From IMG/VR virus record IMGVR_UViG_3300032235_000080, positions 1-25,500 of that record: 25,500 nt of DNA. One strand, 5' to 3'. A program made the position numbers and the translations under genes. The stretch comes from a virus. The notes under the pieces were generated by a model. The model was not told where the DNA came from. It was given only the letters and a program-made list of their open reading frames with translations, and did not search any database. How positions within the stretch are numbered: position 1 is the stretch's first letter; each line of letters opens with the position of its first letter. Positions 8,935 through 18,647 of this stretch are shown one piece after another.

Positions 8935-11181
8935 TTAAGTAAGTGAGCGTATGTATCTAACGCCCTTTAATAGTGTAGTAGTAGCAATACCAGAAGGAGC
9001 ATTATTAGGATATGAATACGGTCCCCAAACAATGCGTACAGCTCCGCGAGCACCTGCTAGACCGGCAGCAGTGGTATCGTCATCTTGAGCACCGCCTCCT
9101 GCACCGAATAACCCTGCTGCAGTGTTTGATCCGTTACCACCATCAGAACCACCAGTAGCTATAGGTTCTGGTTGTGCCCAAGCACTATAAGGTATAAAAA
9201 TTGTATCGTTAACTGCAAAATTGTTAGTGTTAGCAAAACTAATAGCAGGGGCAGAACCCGCAGGACCATCAATAGTAGCAGTCCACCCAGTAGCAGGAGC
9301 AGTACCGCCAGAAACGTTAGTAACTAGGACTCCAGGAGTTGAAGAGCTTATTGGAAACGCAGTAACTGTGTTAGCGGAAAGTCCTACTCTAGTCGCAGTG
9401 TTTATAGGTCCACCGGCTGAAGTACCTGCTACAGTCACTGCAGTAATAACACCGGCAGAAACTGTACTAACCGTAATCGTCACATCGTTAGCAGGTGTTG
9501 CCCCACCAACAGCAGTTCCTAAAATTCTAATTTGGTTAGTAGCAGCATAACCGGTCCCGCCATTTGCAATAGTTACAGTGTAAGTCGTAGATAGTTTGGT
9601 GACGTTAAAAGTAGCACCAGTACCAGTTCCGCTGATGTTAGTTCCAGCTAAACCGTTGTAAACAACAGAGGTTATTCCAGTTACTGTAATTAATATATTA
9701 GTGTTTATGCCGCCAACACCGGTAGCGCCTGCTCCATAAACTCCTACACCACCACCGGCAAAGCCTTGACCTCTAAAGGTATACGAACCACCGCCACCGC
9801 CGCCACCACCAACAGCAGCGTTAGACCCAGAACCAGTACCACTACCAGCGCCACCGTTTCCTGTATAACCACCAGCACCGCCACCACCGCCACCAGCATC
9901 GTTACTCGATACGGCACCACCAGCACCACCGGTACCTCCACCTGTTCTCACAGAGCCAGTACTAGTACCTCCGGCACCACCAGTGGTTGCACGGAAAGGA
10001 CCACCACCTCCACCGCCAGCGCCTAGTAAAGTGGTAGCGCCTCTTTGTATTGAGCTAGAACCTCCTGCGCCTCCTGCTGCCGCAGACGTAGTAGTACCTG
10101 CAGCACCAACGTTAACGTTAAGTACTTCGCCAGGAGTTACGGCAAAGGTGCCGTAGGATAAACCGCCTCCTCCGCCTCCGCCCATGCCTTCGTTTCTTCC
10201 TGATTCACCACCAGAACCACCGCCGCCACCACCTATAACTACAGCACTGACTTGAGTAACCTCAGCCGGAACTGTGAAAAGAAAAGCTCCAGATGCAGAT
10301 ATATATTCTTGCTGCCCTTGAACTACTCTAGATAGCTTATCTGAAATAGCGTCTAAATTCCATATACCAGAGTTGCGTCTATTACCAAGAGTCACGCTAG
10401 GGCCTGGACGAAGAGCCATAGTTACTGAATTATAAGACCAGTTTGCAGCAGTACCACCAGTACCAGTAAAAGTCCAAGCTGCCGGATCGTATGCGCCACT
10501 TGTCCAAGCAACGTTTCCTATACCGACTGTAGCATCGTTAGTTTCGGCAAGAGCTACAGTATTTGTAGTTATAAAGTTAGAAAGATAACTTGCTGTAAAA
10601 GCGCCACCACCTGTTGCGTCGTGAGCAGCTCCAGCAGCTACTACTATAAGAGCATCAGTAGTAACAGGTGTAATAGCTGGAGGGTTAGGAATAGCTCCGT
10701 TTAATGCTCCAAATGTAGTAGTAGTTACATCAAATGGAGTCGTTAAGCTTACATTTCTATATACTTGTACAGCAACCGCTAAACCATCTGCTGCGTTTGT
10801 AGAGCCGCCAGTTATAGTTACGCTAGTCTGAGGGATTGGAGTAGCAAAAGCATACCCTACAAAAAAGTTTGAGTCTTCTGTATCGTTTTGATATAAATCT
10901 GCTATTTGAGTAAAACCAGCAATATTAAAGGTTTTATTAGCAGTTCCGCAGAGTTCTGCGGCCACTATTATTAAATCACCGTATTGAGGAGCACTAGCGA
11001 GTCCGCCAGTCAAACCAGTTAAAGATACAGTTACATCAGTTGTTCCGCCTAATTGAGCGGACGTAGTTCCGCCAACATACTGAATAGTCTCATTTACACT
11101 ACCTAAAATAGTATAGTAGTTTGCATCTGTATAATCAAGAGTAGTACCGATCATTCCGCCGTTTTTAAAAAGAGATGCCAT
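8935..11181 (-). CDS. Glycine-rich tail fibre/adhesin
   Basis: A 748-residue virion protein. Residues 1-260 form an extended beta region with a conserved-looking VTVSLTGL segment. Around residue 295 comes FLFTVPAEVTQVSAVVIGGG, the signature opening of phage Gly-rich domains, followed to about residue 480 by dense Gly runs (blocks of 5-8 Gly) with GAGGGG and GGAGG repeats. A second beta-rich part with repeated TYTVTIANGGTGYAATN-like motifs follows, then another Gly-rich tip and the C-terminus ATTTLLKGVRYIRSLT. Such glycine-rich sandwiches are known receptor-binding tips in T4-type adhesins, so receptor binding is inferred. The chaperone-like gene follows directly. Ribosome site AAGGT precedes ATG at 11181. 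Confidence 0.75.
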   Translation of the reverse strand: MASLFKNGGMIGTTLDYTDANYYTILGSVNETIQYVGGTTSAQLGGTTDVTVSLTGLTGGLASAPQYGDLIIVAAELCGTANKTFNIAGFTQIADLYQNDTEDSNFFVGYAFATPIPQTSVTITGGSTNAADGLAVAVQVYRNVSLTTPFDVTTTTFGALNGAIPNPPAITPVTTDALIVVAAGAAHDATGGGAFTASYLSNFITTNTVALAETNDATVGIGNVAWTSGAYDPAAWTFTGTGGTAANWSYNSVTMALRPGPSVTLGNRRNSGIWNLDAISDKLSRVVQGQQEYISASGAFLFTVPAEVTQVSAVVIGGGGGGSGGESGRNEGMGGGGGGGLSYGTFAVTPGEVLNVNVGAAGTTTSAAAGGAGGSSSIQRGATTLLGAGGGGGGPFRATTGGAGGTSTGSVRTGGGTGGAGGAVSSNDAGGGGGGAGGYTGNGGAGSGTGSGSNAAVGGGGGGGGSYTFRGQGFAGGGVGVYGAGATGVGGINTNILITVTGITSVVYNGLAGTNISGTGTGATFNVTKLSTTYTVTIANGGTGYAATNQIRILGTAVGGATPANDVTITVSTVSAGVITAVTVAGTSAGGPINTATRVGLSANTVTAFPISSSTPGVLVTNVSGGTAPATGWTATIDGPAGSAPAISFANTNNFAVNDTIFIPYSAWAQPEPIATGGSDGGNGSNTAAGLFGAGGGAQDDDTTAAGLAGARGAVRIVWGPYSYPNNAPSGIATTTLLKGVRYIRSLT

Positions 11182-11189
11182 ACTATACC

Positions 11190-11549
11190 TTACGCGTCGT
11201 CAATAATTTCGTATGAGCATAGCGCTTGAAGGTCACCAGCTACACTAGCTGTACAGCGAATAGCATCGCCTTCTTCTAGATACATACCCATATCTTTAGA
11301 TATAACTACTAAAGTTGTATCTGCAGGTATGCTAATTGTACTAGCTATACGATATGCTACGCTAGATCTAAATAAATCTACGGTAATATCTGCGGCGTTA
11401 GTACCGTCTATATTAGCTACTACAAGAGAATTTATTTTATACACCTTGTCAGTAGGACAAGTTGTAATTGCAGTTGCAGTGACGCCTACAGACTGTACAT
11501 CTGTCTTACCTAAAATTGATGTTACGCTTACTACGTTTGGTGCTACCAT
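11190..11549 (-). CDS. Small virion-type protein, unknown function
   Basis: This 119-residue protein is not assigned to a family with certainty. It is rich in Val, Thr and Ala with alternating hydrophobic strands (VYKINSLVVANIDGTNAADI, then ISIPADTTLVVISKDMGMYL) and ends in LCSYEIIDDA. The pattern predicts a compact beta-sandwich without signal peptide or membrane segment. Small proteins of this type commonly occur among fibre genes of marine phages, possibly as fibre collars or decoration. It lies between the collagen-like fibre and the glycine-rich adhesin, 12 and 8 bases from its neighbours, and has the ribosome site AGGGA. Structural role is inferred from context only. Confidence 0.65.
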   Translation of the reverse strand: MVAPNVVSVTSILGKTDVQSVGVTATAITTCPTDKVYKINSLVVANIDGTNAADITVDLFRSSVAYRIASTISIPADTTLVVISKDMGMYLEEGDAIRCTASVAGDLQALCSYEIIDDA

Positions 11550-11561
11550 TTATATTTCCCT

Positions 11562-14500
11562 TTATCCAAATACTATTGCCATAGCGATGGCTTTGCCAGT
11601 GGTGATTCCGCCACCGCCGCCACCACCTGACGAACCTGTAAAACCTGTTGAACCTATTGATCCTGTGAAGCCTGTTCCTTGAGAACCTACAAAACCTACA
11701 GAGCCAGTGAAACCTACAGTACCTATAGAACCTACAAAACCTACAGAGCCTGTGAATCCTGTATTACCTACTGAGCCTGTGAAACCAGTATTACCTACAG
11801 AACCTGTAAATCCTACAGAACCAGTAAATCCTGTATTACCTACAGAACCTGAGAACCCTAAACCACCTACAGAGCCTGTAAATCCAGTATTACCTAAATT
11901 ACCTATAGATCCAGTAAATCCTGTGTTACCTAGAGAACCGGTGAATCCAGTGGTACCCTGAGAACCCACAGAGCCAGTAAAACCAACGGAGCCGGTAAAT
12001 CCTACAGAGCCTGTAAAACCAATGGAGCCGGTAAAGCCTACAGAGCCAGTAAATCCTACAGAGCCGGTGAAACCAACAGTACCTTGAGAACCTACAGACC
12101 CTGTAAAGCCTACTGTACCTTGAGAACCAACTGAGCCAGTAAATCCTACAGACCCTGTAAAGCCTACTGTACCTTGAGAACCAACAGAGCCGGTGAAACC
12201 AACAGTACCTTGAGAACCTACAGATCCTGTAAATCCAGTATTACCTGCATCACCTTGGGAACCAGTAAACCCTGTTGTGCCTTGAGCGCCTACAGAGCCT
12301 GTAAATCCTGTTACGCCTTGAGAACCTGTAAATCCTGTGTTACCAAAAGACCCTGTAAATCCTGTAGTACCTACGGAACCAGTAAACCCAGTAGCTCCTA
12401 CAGAGCCAGTAAAACCGACTGAGCCAGTGAATCCGGTAGCTCCTACTGAACCAGTAAATCCAGTTGTACCTACAGAGCCAGTAAATCCTACAGAGCCTGT
12501 AAATCCAGTGGTGCCTATAGAACCTGTAAATCCTGTGACACCTTGAGAGCCTACTGATCCGGTAAATCCAGTAGTACCTTGAGAACCGACAGAGCCTGTG
12601 AAACCAGTATTACCTGCAGATCCTGTAAAGCCTATTGACCCAGTAAATCCAATATCACCTTTAGAACCTGTAAACCCTACAGATCCAGTAAAACCAGTCG
12701 GACCATAAGCATATAATGCGGCTGTAAACCAAGTTCCACTTGCAGAACCATTAATAAGTTGCGATGTTGGATTGGCAGTATATGCCGTAACTTCAACATA
12801 GTCTGTTGTACCGTTGAAATAGGCAATGGTAGATAAGTTTAAAAATTCTCCAACAGTTGAAGCATTAACAGGAGTTTGAGTAATAGCAAGCTGAGTTGTA
12901 CCATTTTTTCTTAGTTGTAGGTTGGTCTGGTTGTTGGTGATAGTGCCTGCGCCCCACCAAATTTGTGCAGTCAATGAGTAATATCCTGCAATAGTTGGTT
13001 GGAATTTATTAGGTGTCCACCAACCTTGTGGGTCAAAGTCATCAACTAGTGTAACAACTGCGTCAGCACCATTAGTAACAGTTTGATCTGTACCGTTCTT
13101 AGCAGCACGCACCACGTAACTACCAGCAGTTAGCTGTCCACCATCAGCACCTTTACTTCCGGTAAAGCCTAAAGAACCAATAGAGCCTGTAAATCCGGTA
13201 GTTCCTTGAGCTCCTACAGAGCCTGTAAAGCCAGTTGTACCTTGAGAACCAACTGAGCCAGTAAAGCCGACTGTACCTTGAGCACCAACAGAGCCTGTAA
13301 AACCGACTGTACCTTGATTGCCAACTGAGCCAGTAAATCCAGTAGTTCCTACTGAACCTGTAAATCCTGTAGTACCCTGAGCACCAACTGAACCTGTAAA
13401 ACCTGTACCGCCTACATCACCCTTAGAGCCTGTAAAACCAGTGGTACCTACGTCACCTTTAGAGCCAGTGAATCCAGTAGTACCAACATCACCTTTAGAA
13501 CCGGTAAACCCAGTTGTACCCTGTGTACCTATAGAACCAGTAAACCCTGTACCGCCTACAGAACCAGTAAAGCCAGTTCCACCTTGAGCACCAACGGAAC
13601 CAGTAAATCCAGTTATACCCTGAGTACCAACTGAGCCTGTAAAACCTACATTACCCTGCGCGCCAACAGAGCCTGTAAATCCTGTATTACCTATTGACCC
13701 AGTAAACCCGGTAATACCAACAGATCCTGTAAACCCTGTTACTCCTTGAGAGCCTACAGAGCCAGTAAATCCTACTAAATTACTATTAGAACCTACCCAA
13801 TTACCATTTGCATCTATAATTTGATTACCATCTACATAGTAACCATTAGAAGAGTAAACTAACTCTGCACTGATCGGAGCAAGAGAGAAGCTAGGATGAG
13901 CAGTATCAATAAATACGCTTAGATCTGGTTCTGGTGTATAATTCTTAAAGAATTTCCATATACCATCAGAAGCATCTCTAAATATGCCTGTATGATGATA
14001 AGTACCGTCATTATACCCAGCAGCAAACCCTAAATCTGGATTTGCGTTTGATTTACCTCTAGCAACACCACCAGAAATATAAGTATCTGTAACTGTGCTA
14101 GCTACAGTAAAGGCTGTACTATTAGCCTGAATAATAGTATTATTATTGACATTAAAACTAGAAGGATTAACACCAGTTACACTTACTACCATATTAGTGG
14201 TATAGTTATTATTTGCAGTATAAACAACAGCAGTACCGTTGCCACTAGCAGTTATTATATTAGCTTGAATGGCTTGGTTAAGATATAACATATTATCAGA
14301 TATCGATAAGTTTACAGCACTGACTGTGCTAGTAGTACCTGATACGGTTAAGCTACCATCAATTATTACATTACCGCCTACGTCTAAATTCGGTACATAG
14401 AAAGTGTTAGCAGCAGCATTTAGATATAACTGATGTGAGTTAAGTTTTGCTATTTCTGCAGAACCAATACCGCCTACCATAATAGGATATAGACTTGTTG

Positions 14501-16373
14501 ATGCTGAATCTTGTATAGCTACTATTACGTTAGATGGACCTGCACTACCAGTAAAGCCGGTGCTGCCGATATCTCCTTTAGAGCCGGTGAACCCAGCAGC
14601 ACCAACATCACCTTTAGAGCCAGTGAATCCTGTGTTACCCTGAGCACCTACAGAACCTGTAAAACCTGTTGTACCTATGTCACCTTTAGATCCTGTAAAG
14701 CCTACAGAACCCGTAAAACCAGTTGCGCCAATAGACCCAGTAAATCCAGTTACGCCAATAGACCCTGTAAAGCCAGTAGTTCCTTGAGCACCTACTGAAC
14801 CTGTAAATCCAGTAGTACCTTGATTGCCAACAGAGCCTGTAAAGCCAGTAGCACCAACATCACCTTTAGAACCTGTAAATCCTGTTGCCCCAACATCTCC
14901 TTTGGAACCGGTAAATCCTGTAGCACCTACGTCACCCTTAGAACCTGTAAAGCCTACAGCACCTTGGACTCCTACTGAACCAGTAAATCCGGTTATGCCA
15001 ATAGACCCCGTAAACCCAGTAGTTCCTTGAGCACCTACAGAACCTGTAAATCCAGTAGCTCCTACATCGCCTTTAGAACCTGTAAACCCGGTAACTCCCT
15101 GAGCGCCGACAGAACCTGTGAACCCAGTAGTGCCTAAATCACCTTTAGAACCAGTAAAACCAGTATTACCTGCATCACCTTTAGAACCTGCAAATCCAGT
15201 TGTACCTTGAGTTCCTACGGAACCAGTAAATCCTAAACCACCTACTGAGCCTGTAAAACCAACAGTACCTTGAGCACCTACTGATCCTGTAAATCCGATT
15301 GCTCCCTGAGCACCGACAGACCCAGCGAATCCAGTATCACCTTTAGACCCAGTAAAGCCAGTGTTACCTAGAGAGCCGGTAAAGCCTATACTTCCACTAA
15401 AACCTATTGATCCGCTGAAACCAACACTACCAGTAAATCCAGTTGTACCTATAGATCCGGTAAAACCAGTTAATCCTAGAGAGCCTACAAAACCTGTGTC
15501 ACCGCGAGAACCAGCAAAGCCAGTAACTCCTTGAACACCGGCACTTCCGCTATACCCTATATCACCACGAGATCCGCTATATCCTAGATCACCGTGAGAA
15601 CCGCTAAAACCAGTTGAGCCTTGAGGACCTACTGAACCTGTAAATCCTAAAGCACCTTGAGTCCCAGCACTACCGGTAAAACCAGTAGAACCTAAACTAC
15701 CAGTATAGCCTATTATCCCGCTTGTCTCTCCTAGCCAATTACCGTTTTCATCAATTACGTTTCCATAACCTACAACATGAAAGTTAGTAGCAGCTACTTC
15801 ACCTTCAACAGTTATGTCACCAGTAAAGTTAGTAGTGCCGTTAATAACATTACCTATAGCACTTTCAACATTGTCTAATCTTGAATCTATTAAAGATAAA
15901 TCTATGCTTGCATTACTTACAGCAGTAATACGTCCTTGTGCGTCTATAGTAATTACGGGTATGTTAGAAGTGCTACCAAATGTACCAGGAGTAACCGCAG
16001 TATTTTCTAAATTAAAAGTTACTTGATTATCTGCAACTATTGTAGCAATACCAGTTCCGCCAGCAAAGCGTAAACTATCAATCCCAACTATTACAGTGTC
16101 AGTCCCGCTATCTCCAATAATAGAAAAGTCAAAACCGCCTGTACCTAGGGCATCAATAGCATTAGCTAATGCAGCTGCATTAGCATTTGCATAAGCAGCA
16201 AAGCTATTAAGATTGGAACTCACAGCGTGAGCGTTGCCGATGTATCGTACAACATTTGCAAGAGTTACTTTATAAGTAATTAATTGAGATACGTCATCAA
16301 TAACAAAAACGTCCTCAGGGGCTAGCTGAGAACTTGAAATGTTTTGTAACTGCGTTATTTTTACATTTGCCAT
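11562..16373 (-). CDS. Giant collagen-like tail/virion fibre with three Gly-X-Y regions and a C1q-like domain
   Basis: A 1603-residue fibre. Residues 1-221 are a virion-anchoring head ([28 protein letters not shown], then IDENGNWLG). Collagen I is residues 222-613 (131 triplets). A beta domain follows at 614-867, ending in IDANGNWVG. Collagen II is 868-1077 (70 triplets). Residues 1078-1223 resemble a C1q/TNF-type jelly roll ([43 protein letters not shown]). Collagen III is 1224-1582, with a single break at GSQGTGFTG. The tail is a Gly run plus [14 protein letters not shown]. Collagen motifs are [13 protein letters not shown] and GSKGDV. Only three prolines occur in about 960 collagen residues, so stability must come from elsewhere: Lys-Asp pairs in KGD and perhaps modified Thr. 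Expected to trimerise. Confidence 0.9.
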   Translation of the reverse strand: MANVKITQLQNISSSQLAPEDVFVIDDVSQLITYKVTLANVVRYIGNAHAVSSNLNSFAAYANANAAALANAIDALGTGGFDFSIIGDSGTDTVIVGIDSLRFAGGTGIATIVADNQVTFNLENTAVTPGTFGSTSNIPVITIDAQGRITAVSNASIDLSLIDSRLDNVESAIGNVINGTTNFTGDITVEGEVAATNFHVVGYGNVIDENGNWLGETSGIIGYTGSLGSTGFTGSAGTQGALGFTGSVGPQGSTGFSGSHGDLGYSGSRGDIGYSGSAGVQGVTGFAGSRGDTGFVGSLGLTGFTGSIGTTGFTGSVGFSGSIGFSGSIGFTGSLGNTGFTGSKGDTGFAGSVGAQGAIGFTGSVGAQGTVGFTGSVGGLGFTGSVGTQGTTGFAGSKGDAGNTGFTGSKGDLGTTGFTGSVGAQGVTGFTGSKGDVGATGFTGSVGAQGTTGFTGSIGITGFTGSVGVQGAVGFTGSKGDVGATGFTGSKGDVGATGFTGSKGDVGATGFTGSVGNQGTTGFTGSVGAQGTTGFTGSIGVTGFTGSIGATGFTGSVGFTGSKGDIGTTGFTGSVGAQGNTGFTGSKGDVGAAGFTGSKGDIGSTGFTGSAGPSNVIVAIQDSASTSLYPIMVGGIGSAEIAKLNSHQLYLNAAANTFYVPNLDVGGNVIIDGSLTVSGTTSTVSAVNLSISDNMLYLNQAIQANIITASGNGTAVVYTANNNYTTNMVVSVTGVNPSSFNVNNNTIIQANSTAFTVASTVTDTYISGGVARGKSNANPDLGFAAGYNDGTYHHTGIFRDASDGIWKFFKNYTPEPDLSVFIDTAHPSFSLAPISAELVYSSNGYYVDGNQIIDANGNWVGSNSNLVGFTGSVGSQGVTGFTGSVGITGFTGSIGNTGFTGSVGAQGNVGFTGSVGTQGITGFTGSVGAQGGTGFTGSVGGTGFTGSIGTQGTTGFTGSKGDVGTTGFTGSKGDVGTTGFTGSKGDVGGTGFTGSVGAQGTTGFTGSVGTTGFTGSVGNQGTVGFTGSVGAQGTVGFTGSVGSQGTTGFTGSVGAQGTTGFTGSIGSLGFTGSKGADGGQLTAGSYVVRAAKNGTDQTVTNGADAVVTLVDDFDPQGWWTPNKFQPTIAGYYSLTAQIWWGAGTITNNQTNLQLRKNGTTQLAITQTPVNASTVGEFLNLSTIAYFNGTTDYVEVTAYTANPTSQLINGSASGTWFTAALYAYGPTGFTGSVGFTGSKGDIGFTGSIGFTGSAGNTGFTGSVGSQGTTGFTGSVGSQGVTGFTGSIGTTGFTGSVGFTGSVGTTGFTGSVGATGFTGSVGFTGSVGATGFTGSVGTTGFTGSFGNTGFTGSQGVTGFTGSVGAQGTTGFTGSQGDAGNTGFTGSVGSQGTVGFTGSVGSQGTVGFTGSVGFTGSVGSQGTVGFTGSVGSQGTVGFTGSVGFTGSVGFTGSIGFTGSVGFTGSVGFTGSVGSQGTTGFTGSLGNTGFTGSIGNLGNTGFTGSVGGLGFSGSVGNTGFTGSVGFTGSVGNTGFTGSVGNTGFTGSVGFVGSIGTVGFTGSVGFVGSQGTGFTGSIGSTGFTGSSGGGGGGGITTGKAIAMAIVFG
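11628..12704 (-). repeat. Collagen-coding repeat array III
   Basis: About 119 Gly-X-Y triplets plus one two-residue break (GSQGTGFTG, near the end). It follows the C1q-like domain and runs to the C-terminal Gly run. Its GFTGSVG units are the most homogeneous of the three arrays. Confidence 0.9.
13143..13772 (-). repeat. Collagen-coding repeat array II
   Basis: 70 Gly-X-Y triplets (residues 868-1077), with no proline. It begins after [15 protein letters not shown] and ends in GSKGAD before the C1q-like domain. Confidence 0.9.
14532..15710 (-). repeat. Collagen-coding repeat array I
   Basis: 131 unbroken Gly-X-Y codon triplets (residues 222-613 of the fibre). The dominant unit encodes GFTGS followed by V, K or I, alternating with GAQGTT- and KGDVGAT-type units. 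Synonymous codons vary, so copies are similar but not identical. Confidence 0.9.
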
Positions 16374-16606
16374 TAGAATCCTACTACAAGCTGCTTATCG
16401 TCCTGAGTCAATAGCACTAAGCCATCTTGTGTTTGAAGTTCGTACTGTACAGTTTGTCGAACTATAAATCTGCCATCTTGAGCTATTATAGCATCCTCAC
16501 TTTGAGTGAGCAATACATCAAATCCTTCGCCCTGCGGTTGGGGGGCGGGGCGAAGTTTACGATTTATAGCAGTGATTGATAATACTAGGCTAGTAAGTAA
16601 GCTCAT
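16373..16606 (-). CDS. Small hypothetical protein with two LLTQ repeats
   Basis: This 77-residue protein is not recognised. The N-terminus ([20 protein letters not shown]) is weakly hydrophobic. The remainder has two related beta-hairpin units, [18 protein letters not shown] and [13 protein letters not shown], each with the LLTQ plus acidic turn pattern. It starts one base inside the stop of the upstream gene and ends one base inside the start of the giant collagen-like fibre (TAATG). Tight coupling to the fibre suggests it is co-made as a fibre partner or connector; this is inference only. Confidence 0.6.
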   Translation of the reverse strand: MSLLTSLVLSITAINRKLRPAPQPQGEGFDVLLTQSEDAIIAQDGRFIVRQTVQYELQTQDGLVLLTQDDKQLVVGF

Positions 16607-16947
16607 TATATGCGCTCACTAATATATAAAGTACCTTCACTATCATTGATACCTATTACAGATATATATTTTGAATTTTGTGTGGATATAATTTCAGCTC
16701 CAAGCGAAACATCTATGTAAATACCAGCAGGTAATAAATGAGAGTTTGAAGCATTGGCATCCACGCTGTCATCACCTATTTCAAACAAACAATTGTCTGT
16801 GCTGTATAGCGAGACTACACGAGTAGACCCGCCAAAAGCAGCACTTCGTGCTGCAGCTGGTCCGAAAGAAATAGTTTGTCCACCATGCAGCTTATAACTT
16901 AAAACTGGAATAGCAGCATTGCCGTCGTCGCGAGGTTGTTTACTCAT
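16606..16947 (-). CDS. Small beta-rich virion-type protein
   Basis: A 113-residue protein of unknown exact function. It has SHLLPAGIYIDVSLGAEI followed by KYISVIGINDSEGTLYISE, a pattern I associate with small beta-barrel proteins found among structural genes of marine phages (recollection, not a search result). No membrane segment or signal peptide is seen. The ribosome site AAGGAG before ATG at 16947 is one of the strongest in the block, hinting at high expression. It overlaps the next gene by one base. Likely a minor decoration or fibre-connecting protein. Confidence 0.65.
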   Translation of the reverse strand: MSKQPRDDGNAAIPVLSYKLHGGQTISFGPAAARSAAFGGSTRVVSLYSTDNCLFEIGDDSVDANASNSHLLPAGIYIDVSLGAEIISTQNSKYISVIGINDSEGTLYISERI

Positions 16948-16956
16948 TCATACTCC

Positions 16957-18645
16957 TTAAGACTGCATTATGACCCAGTTAGTACCGTCGGATACTAAAG
17001 TGGCCCAAGTACCTGCAGTAGCTGGTAATATTGCGCTTCCTGCAGTAGCGCTGTTAATAGGTACTACGTTAGTAGAAGCAGATACTACCGTGAATGCTGC
17101 AATATTTTTAATCATAACTTCTCTACCTACCCATGAGGATGCTGCAGGGAATGTTACGGTAATAGAGGCAGTACCGTTACAAATAATCCAGTCTTCAGTA
17201 TCTGCAAGAGTGAAAGAACCAGTTTTAGTTGCAATTCCTCCGCGACCAAAAGATCCAGTAATACTTACTAAACCTGTAGGAGTGATTCGCATACGCTCTA
17301 GTACACCGTTAGGATTAACAGTGCTAGTTCCTGTACCAAAACTTACACCGCCAGAGTTAAGAGTAGCGTTTCCACCACCGTTAAACTGCATAAAGCCCAT
17401 CCAAGTGCTATCTACTCTTTGTTGTAGTCTGTATCCTGCAGTGGTCCAGTCAGTACCGCCTGAAATATTTCTGCTATTAGTAATTTCAAGATAATCAGCG
17501 TTACCTGTAGCTGTAGTAAAACGTAATGCACTTGCTTGAGCGTTTGCAGTAGTAGCAAGGGATGTAGTAGTAGCTGATATCCTTCCTCCAGAAGTAGCTT
17601 CGCCTATACTAAAGTTACCGTTAGCAAGTAGTCGCATGCGCTCGGTTAGAGCGGTATCGGTAACAGCATTACGTGTTGAGAACGCTAGATCACCGGTTGT
17701 GTTGGTAGTACCACTAGTTAGTATACCTTTGATAGCCGCCATACCTAGAGAGCTAACAGTATCAGCTTGTTGGGTGGCAAAAACAATACCTCCACCACCA
17801 CCTGCAGAAGTACTACTAGAAGATAAACGAAATAAATCTCCACGAGAGCCTGTGTCTGTTAATGCGGCAGTTAATTGTCCTGCACCAAATAATCTGGCAC
17901 CTACTCTGTTATTAGTTAAACTAGCAGTAACGTTTTGGAATGCGCTTGTTTCAAAACCAATAGCCCAACCTGTATCCCAATCATCTAAGCCTGTTGTAGT
18001 ATAACCTATTTGTACGTCAGTAACGTTGACCTGTGGAATACTCCAAGTAGAAGCTAATTCACCGATATACACTATGCACTTAGAGCTAGTAGCGTTAAAA
18101 CCGAAACGTACTGTATAATCACGATCAGTAGAATTATTACTAATTATATAAGCACTAGGGTTTACCCATCCTGGTGTTACAGTATAATTGTAACCAGCTA
18201 CCACAACTTCAAAAGATTCTTGAGTTGTGTACTCGAATACTTTAATAGTAAAGCGAGTCATATGGTTTGTATAACCTACTGGCAGAGTTACAGCAATAGC
18301 TCCTGTGACTGTAGATGTTGAAGTTGTATATGAAGCACCACCAGGTGCAACAACACGGCGATTAGTTGAGTCTCTCACAGCAACAGCAGTAGAAATTCCG
18401 GTTGCAGTAACATCACCAGCAACTGTTAGCTTAGAACTTGCAGTAGCTGTACCAATAGCAACGTTATTAGTTCCTGCATCTAAGAATAGTGCGTGAGTTT
18501 GTCCTACACCTTCAACTCGCAAATCAACATCTGCACCAGCATCGTTAAATGTTAGAGTACTTGCAGTACCGTCTGCATGCTGCAGTACGTTATTAAGTTT
18601 TGTGCGGACACTTAATCCTGCTTCACCGTTAGCAAATGTTGCCAT
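16957..18645 (-). CDS. Tail fibre-like protein with ERMRL repeats
   Basis: A 562-residue fibre-type protein. The N-terminal region has AIGTATASSKLTVAGDVTAT, a beta-helix motif common in phage fibres. Two copies of the ERMR(L/I) plus G(N/L).SI unit occur (ERMRLLANGNFSIGEA and ERMRITPTGLVSITG), typical of fibre shafts that often precede a self-cleaving endosialidase chaperone domain. No such domain follows; instead the C-terminus is a beta domain (WIICNGTASITVTFPAAS, ending WATLVSDGTNWVIMQS). The central part contains an inserted beta domain (ITVTLPV-like, around 115-230). It lies just after the tail tube-like gene, with a three-base gap. Confidence 0.75.
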   Translation of the reverse strand: MATFANGEAGLSVRTKLNNVLQHADGTASTLTFNDAGADVDLRVEGVGQTHALFLDAGTNNVAIGTATASSKLTVAGDVTATGISTAVAVRDSTNRRVVAPGGASYTTSTSTVTGAIAVTLPVGYTNHMTRFTIKVFEYTTQESFEVVVAGYNYTVTPGWVNPSAYIISNNSTDRDYTVRFGFNATSSKCIVYIGELASTWSIPQVNVTDVQIGYTTTGLDDWDTGWAIGFETSAFQNVTASLTNNRVGARLFGAGQLTAALTDTGSRGDLFRLSSSSTSAGGGGGIVFATQQADTVSSLGMAAIKGILTSGTTNTTGDLAFSTRNAVTDTALTERMRLLANGNFSIGEATSGGRISATTTSLATTANAQASALRFTTATGNADYLEITNSRNISGGTDWTTAGYRLQQRVDSTWMGFMQFNGGGNATLNSGGVSFGTGTSTVNPNGVLERMRITPTGLVSITGSFGRGGIATKTGSFTLADTEDWIICNGTASITVTFPAASSWVGREVMIKNIAAFTVVSASTNVVPINSATAGSAILPATAGTWATLVSDGTNWVIMQS

Positions 18646-18647
18646 TA

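Noticed and set aside
9221-10026. Open frames on both strands within the glycine-rich adhesin
   Set aside because: They follow from the GGN codon runs of the adhesin and show only low-complexity translation.
11707-15030. Several long plus-strand open frames (rich in Pro, Glu, Val or Ser, Thr, Cys) opposite the collagen-like gene
   Set aside because: They are antisense shadows of the Gly-X-Y repeat codons, with no ribosome sites and no recognisable domains.
11628-15710. Regular repeats that might suggest a CRISPR array
   Set aside because: Units are in-frame collagen codons with no constant repeat-spacer structure and no cas genes nearby.
8935-18645. Possible diversity-generating retroelement acting on fibre genes
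   Set aside because: No reverse transcriptase, template repeat or adenine-biased variable repeat is visible in this window.
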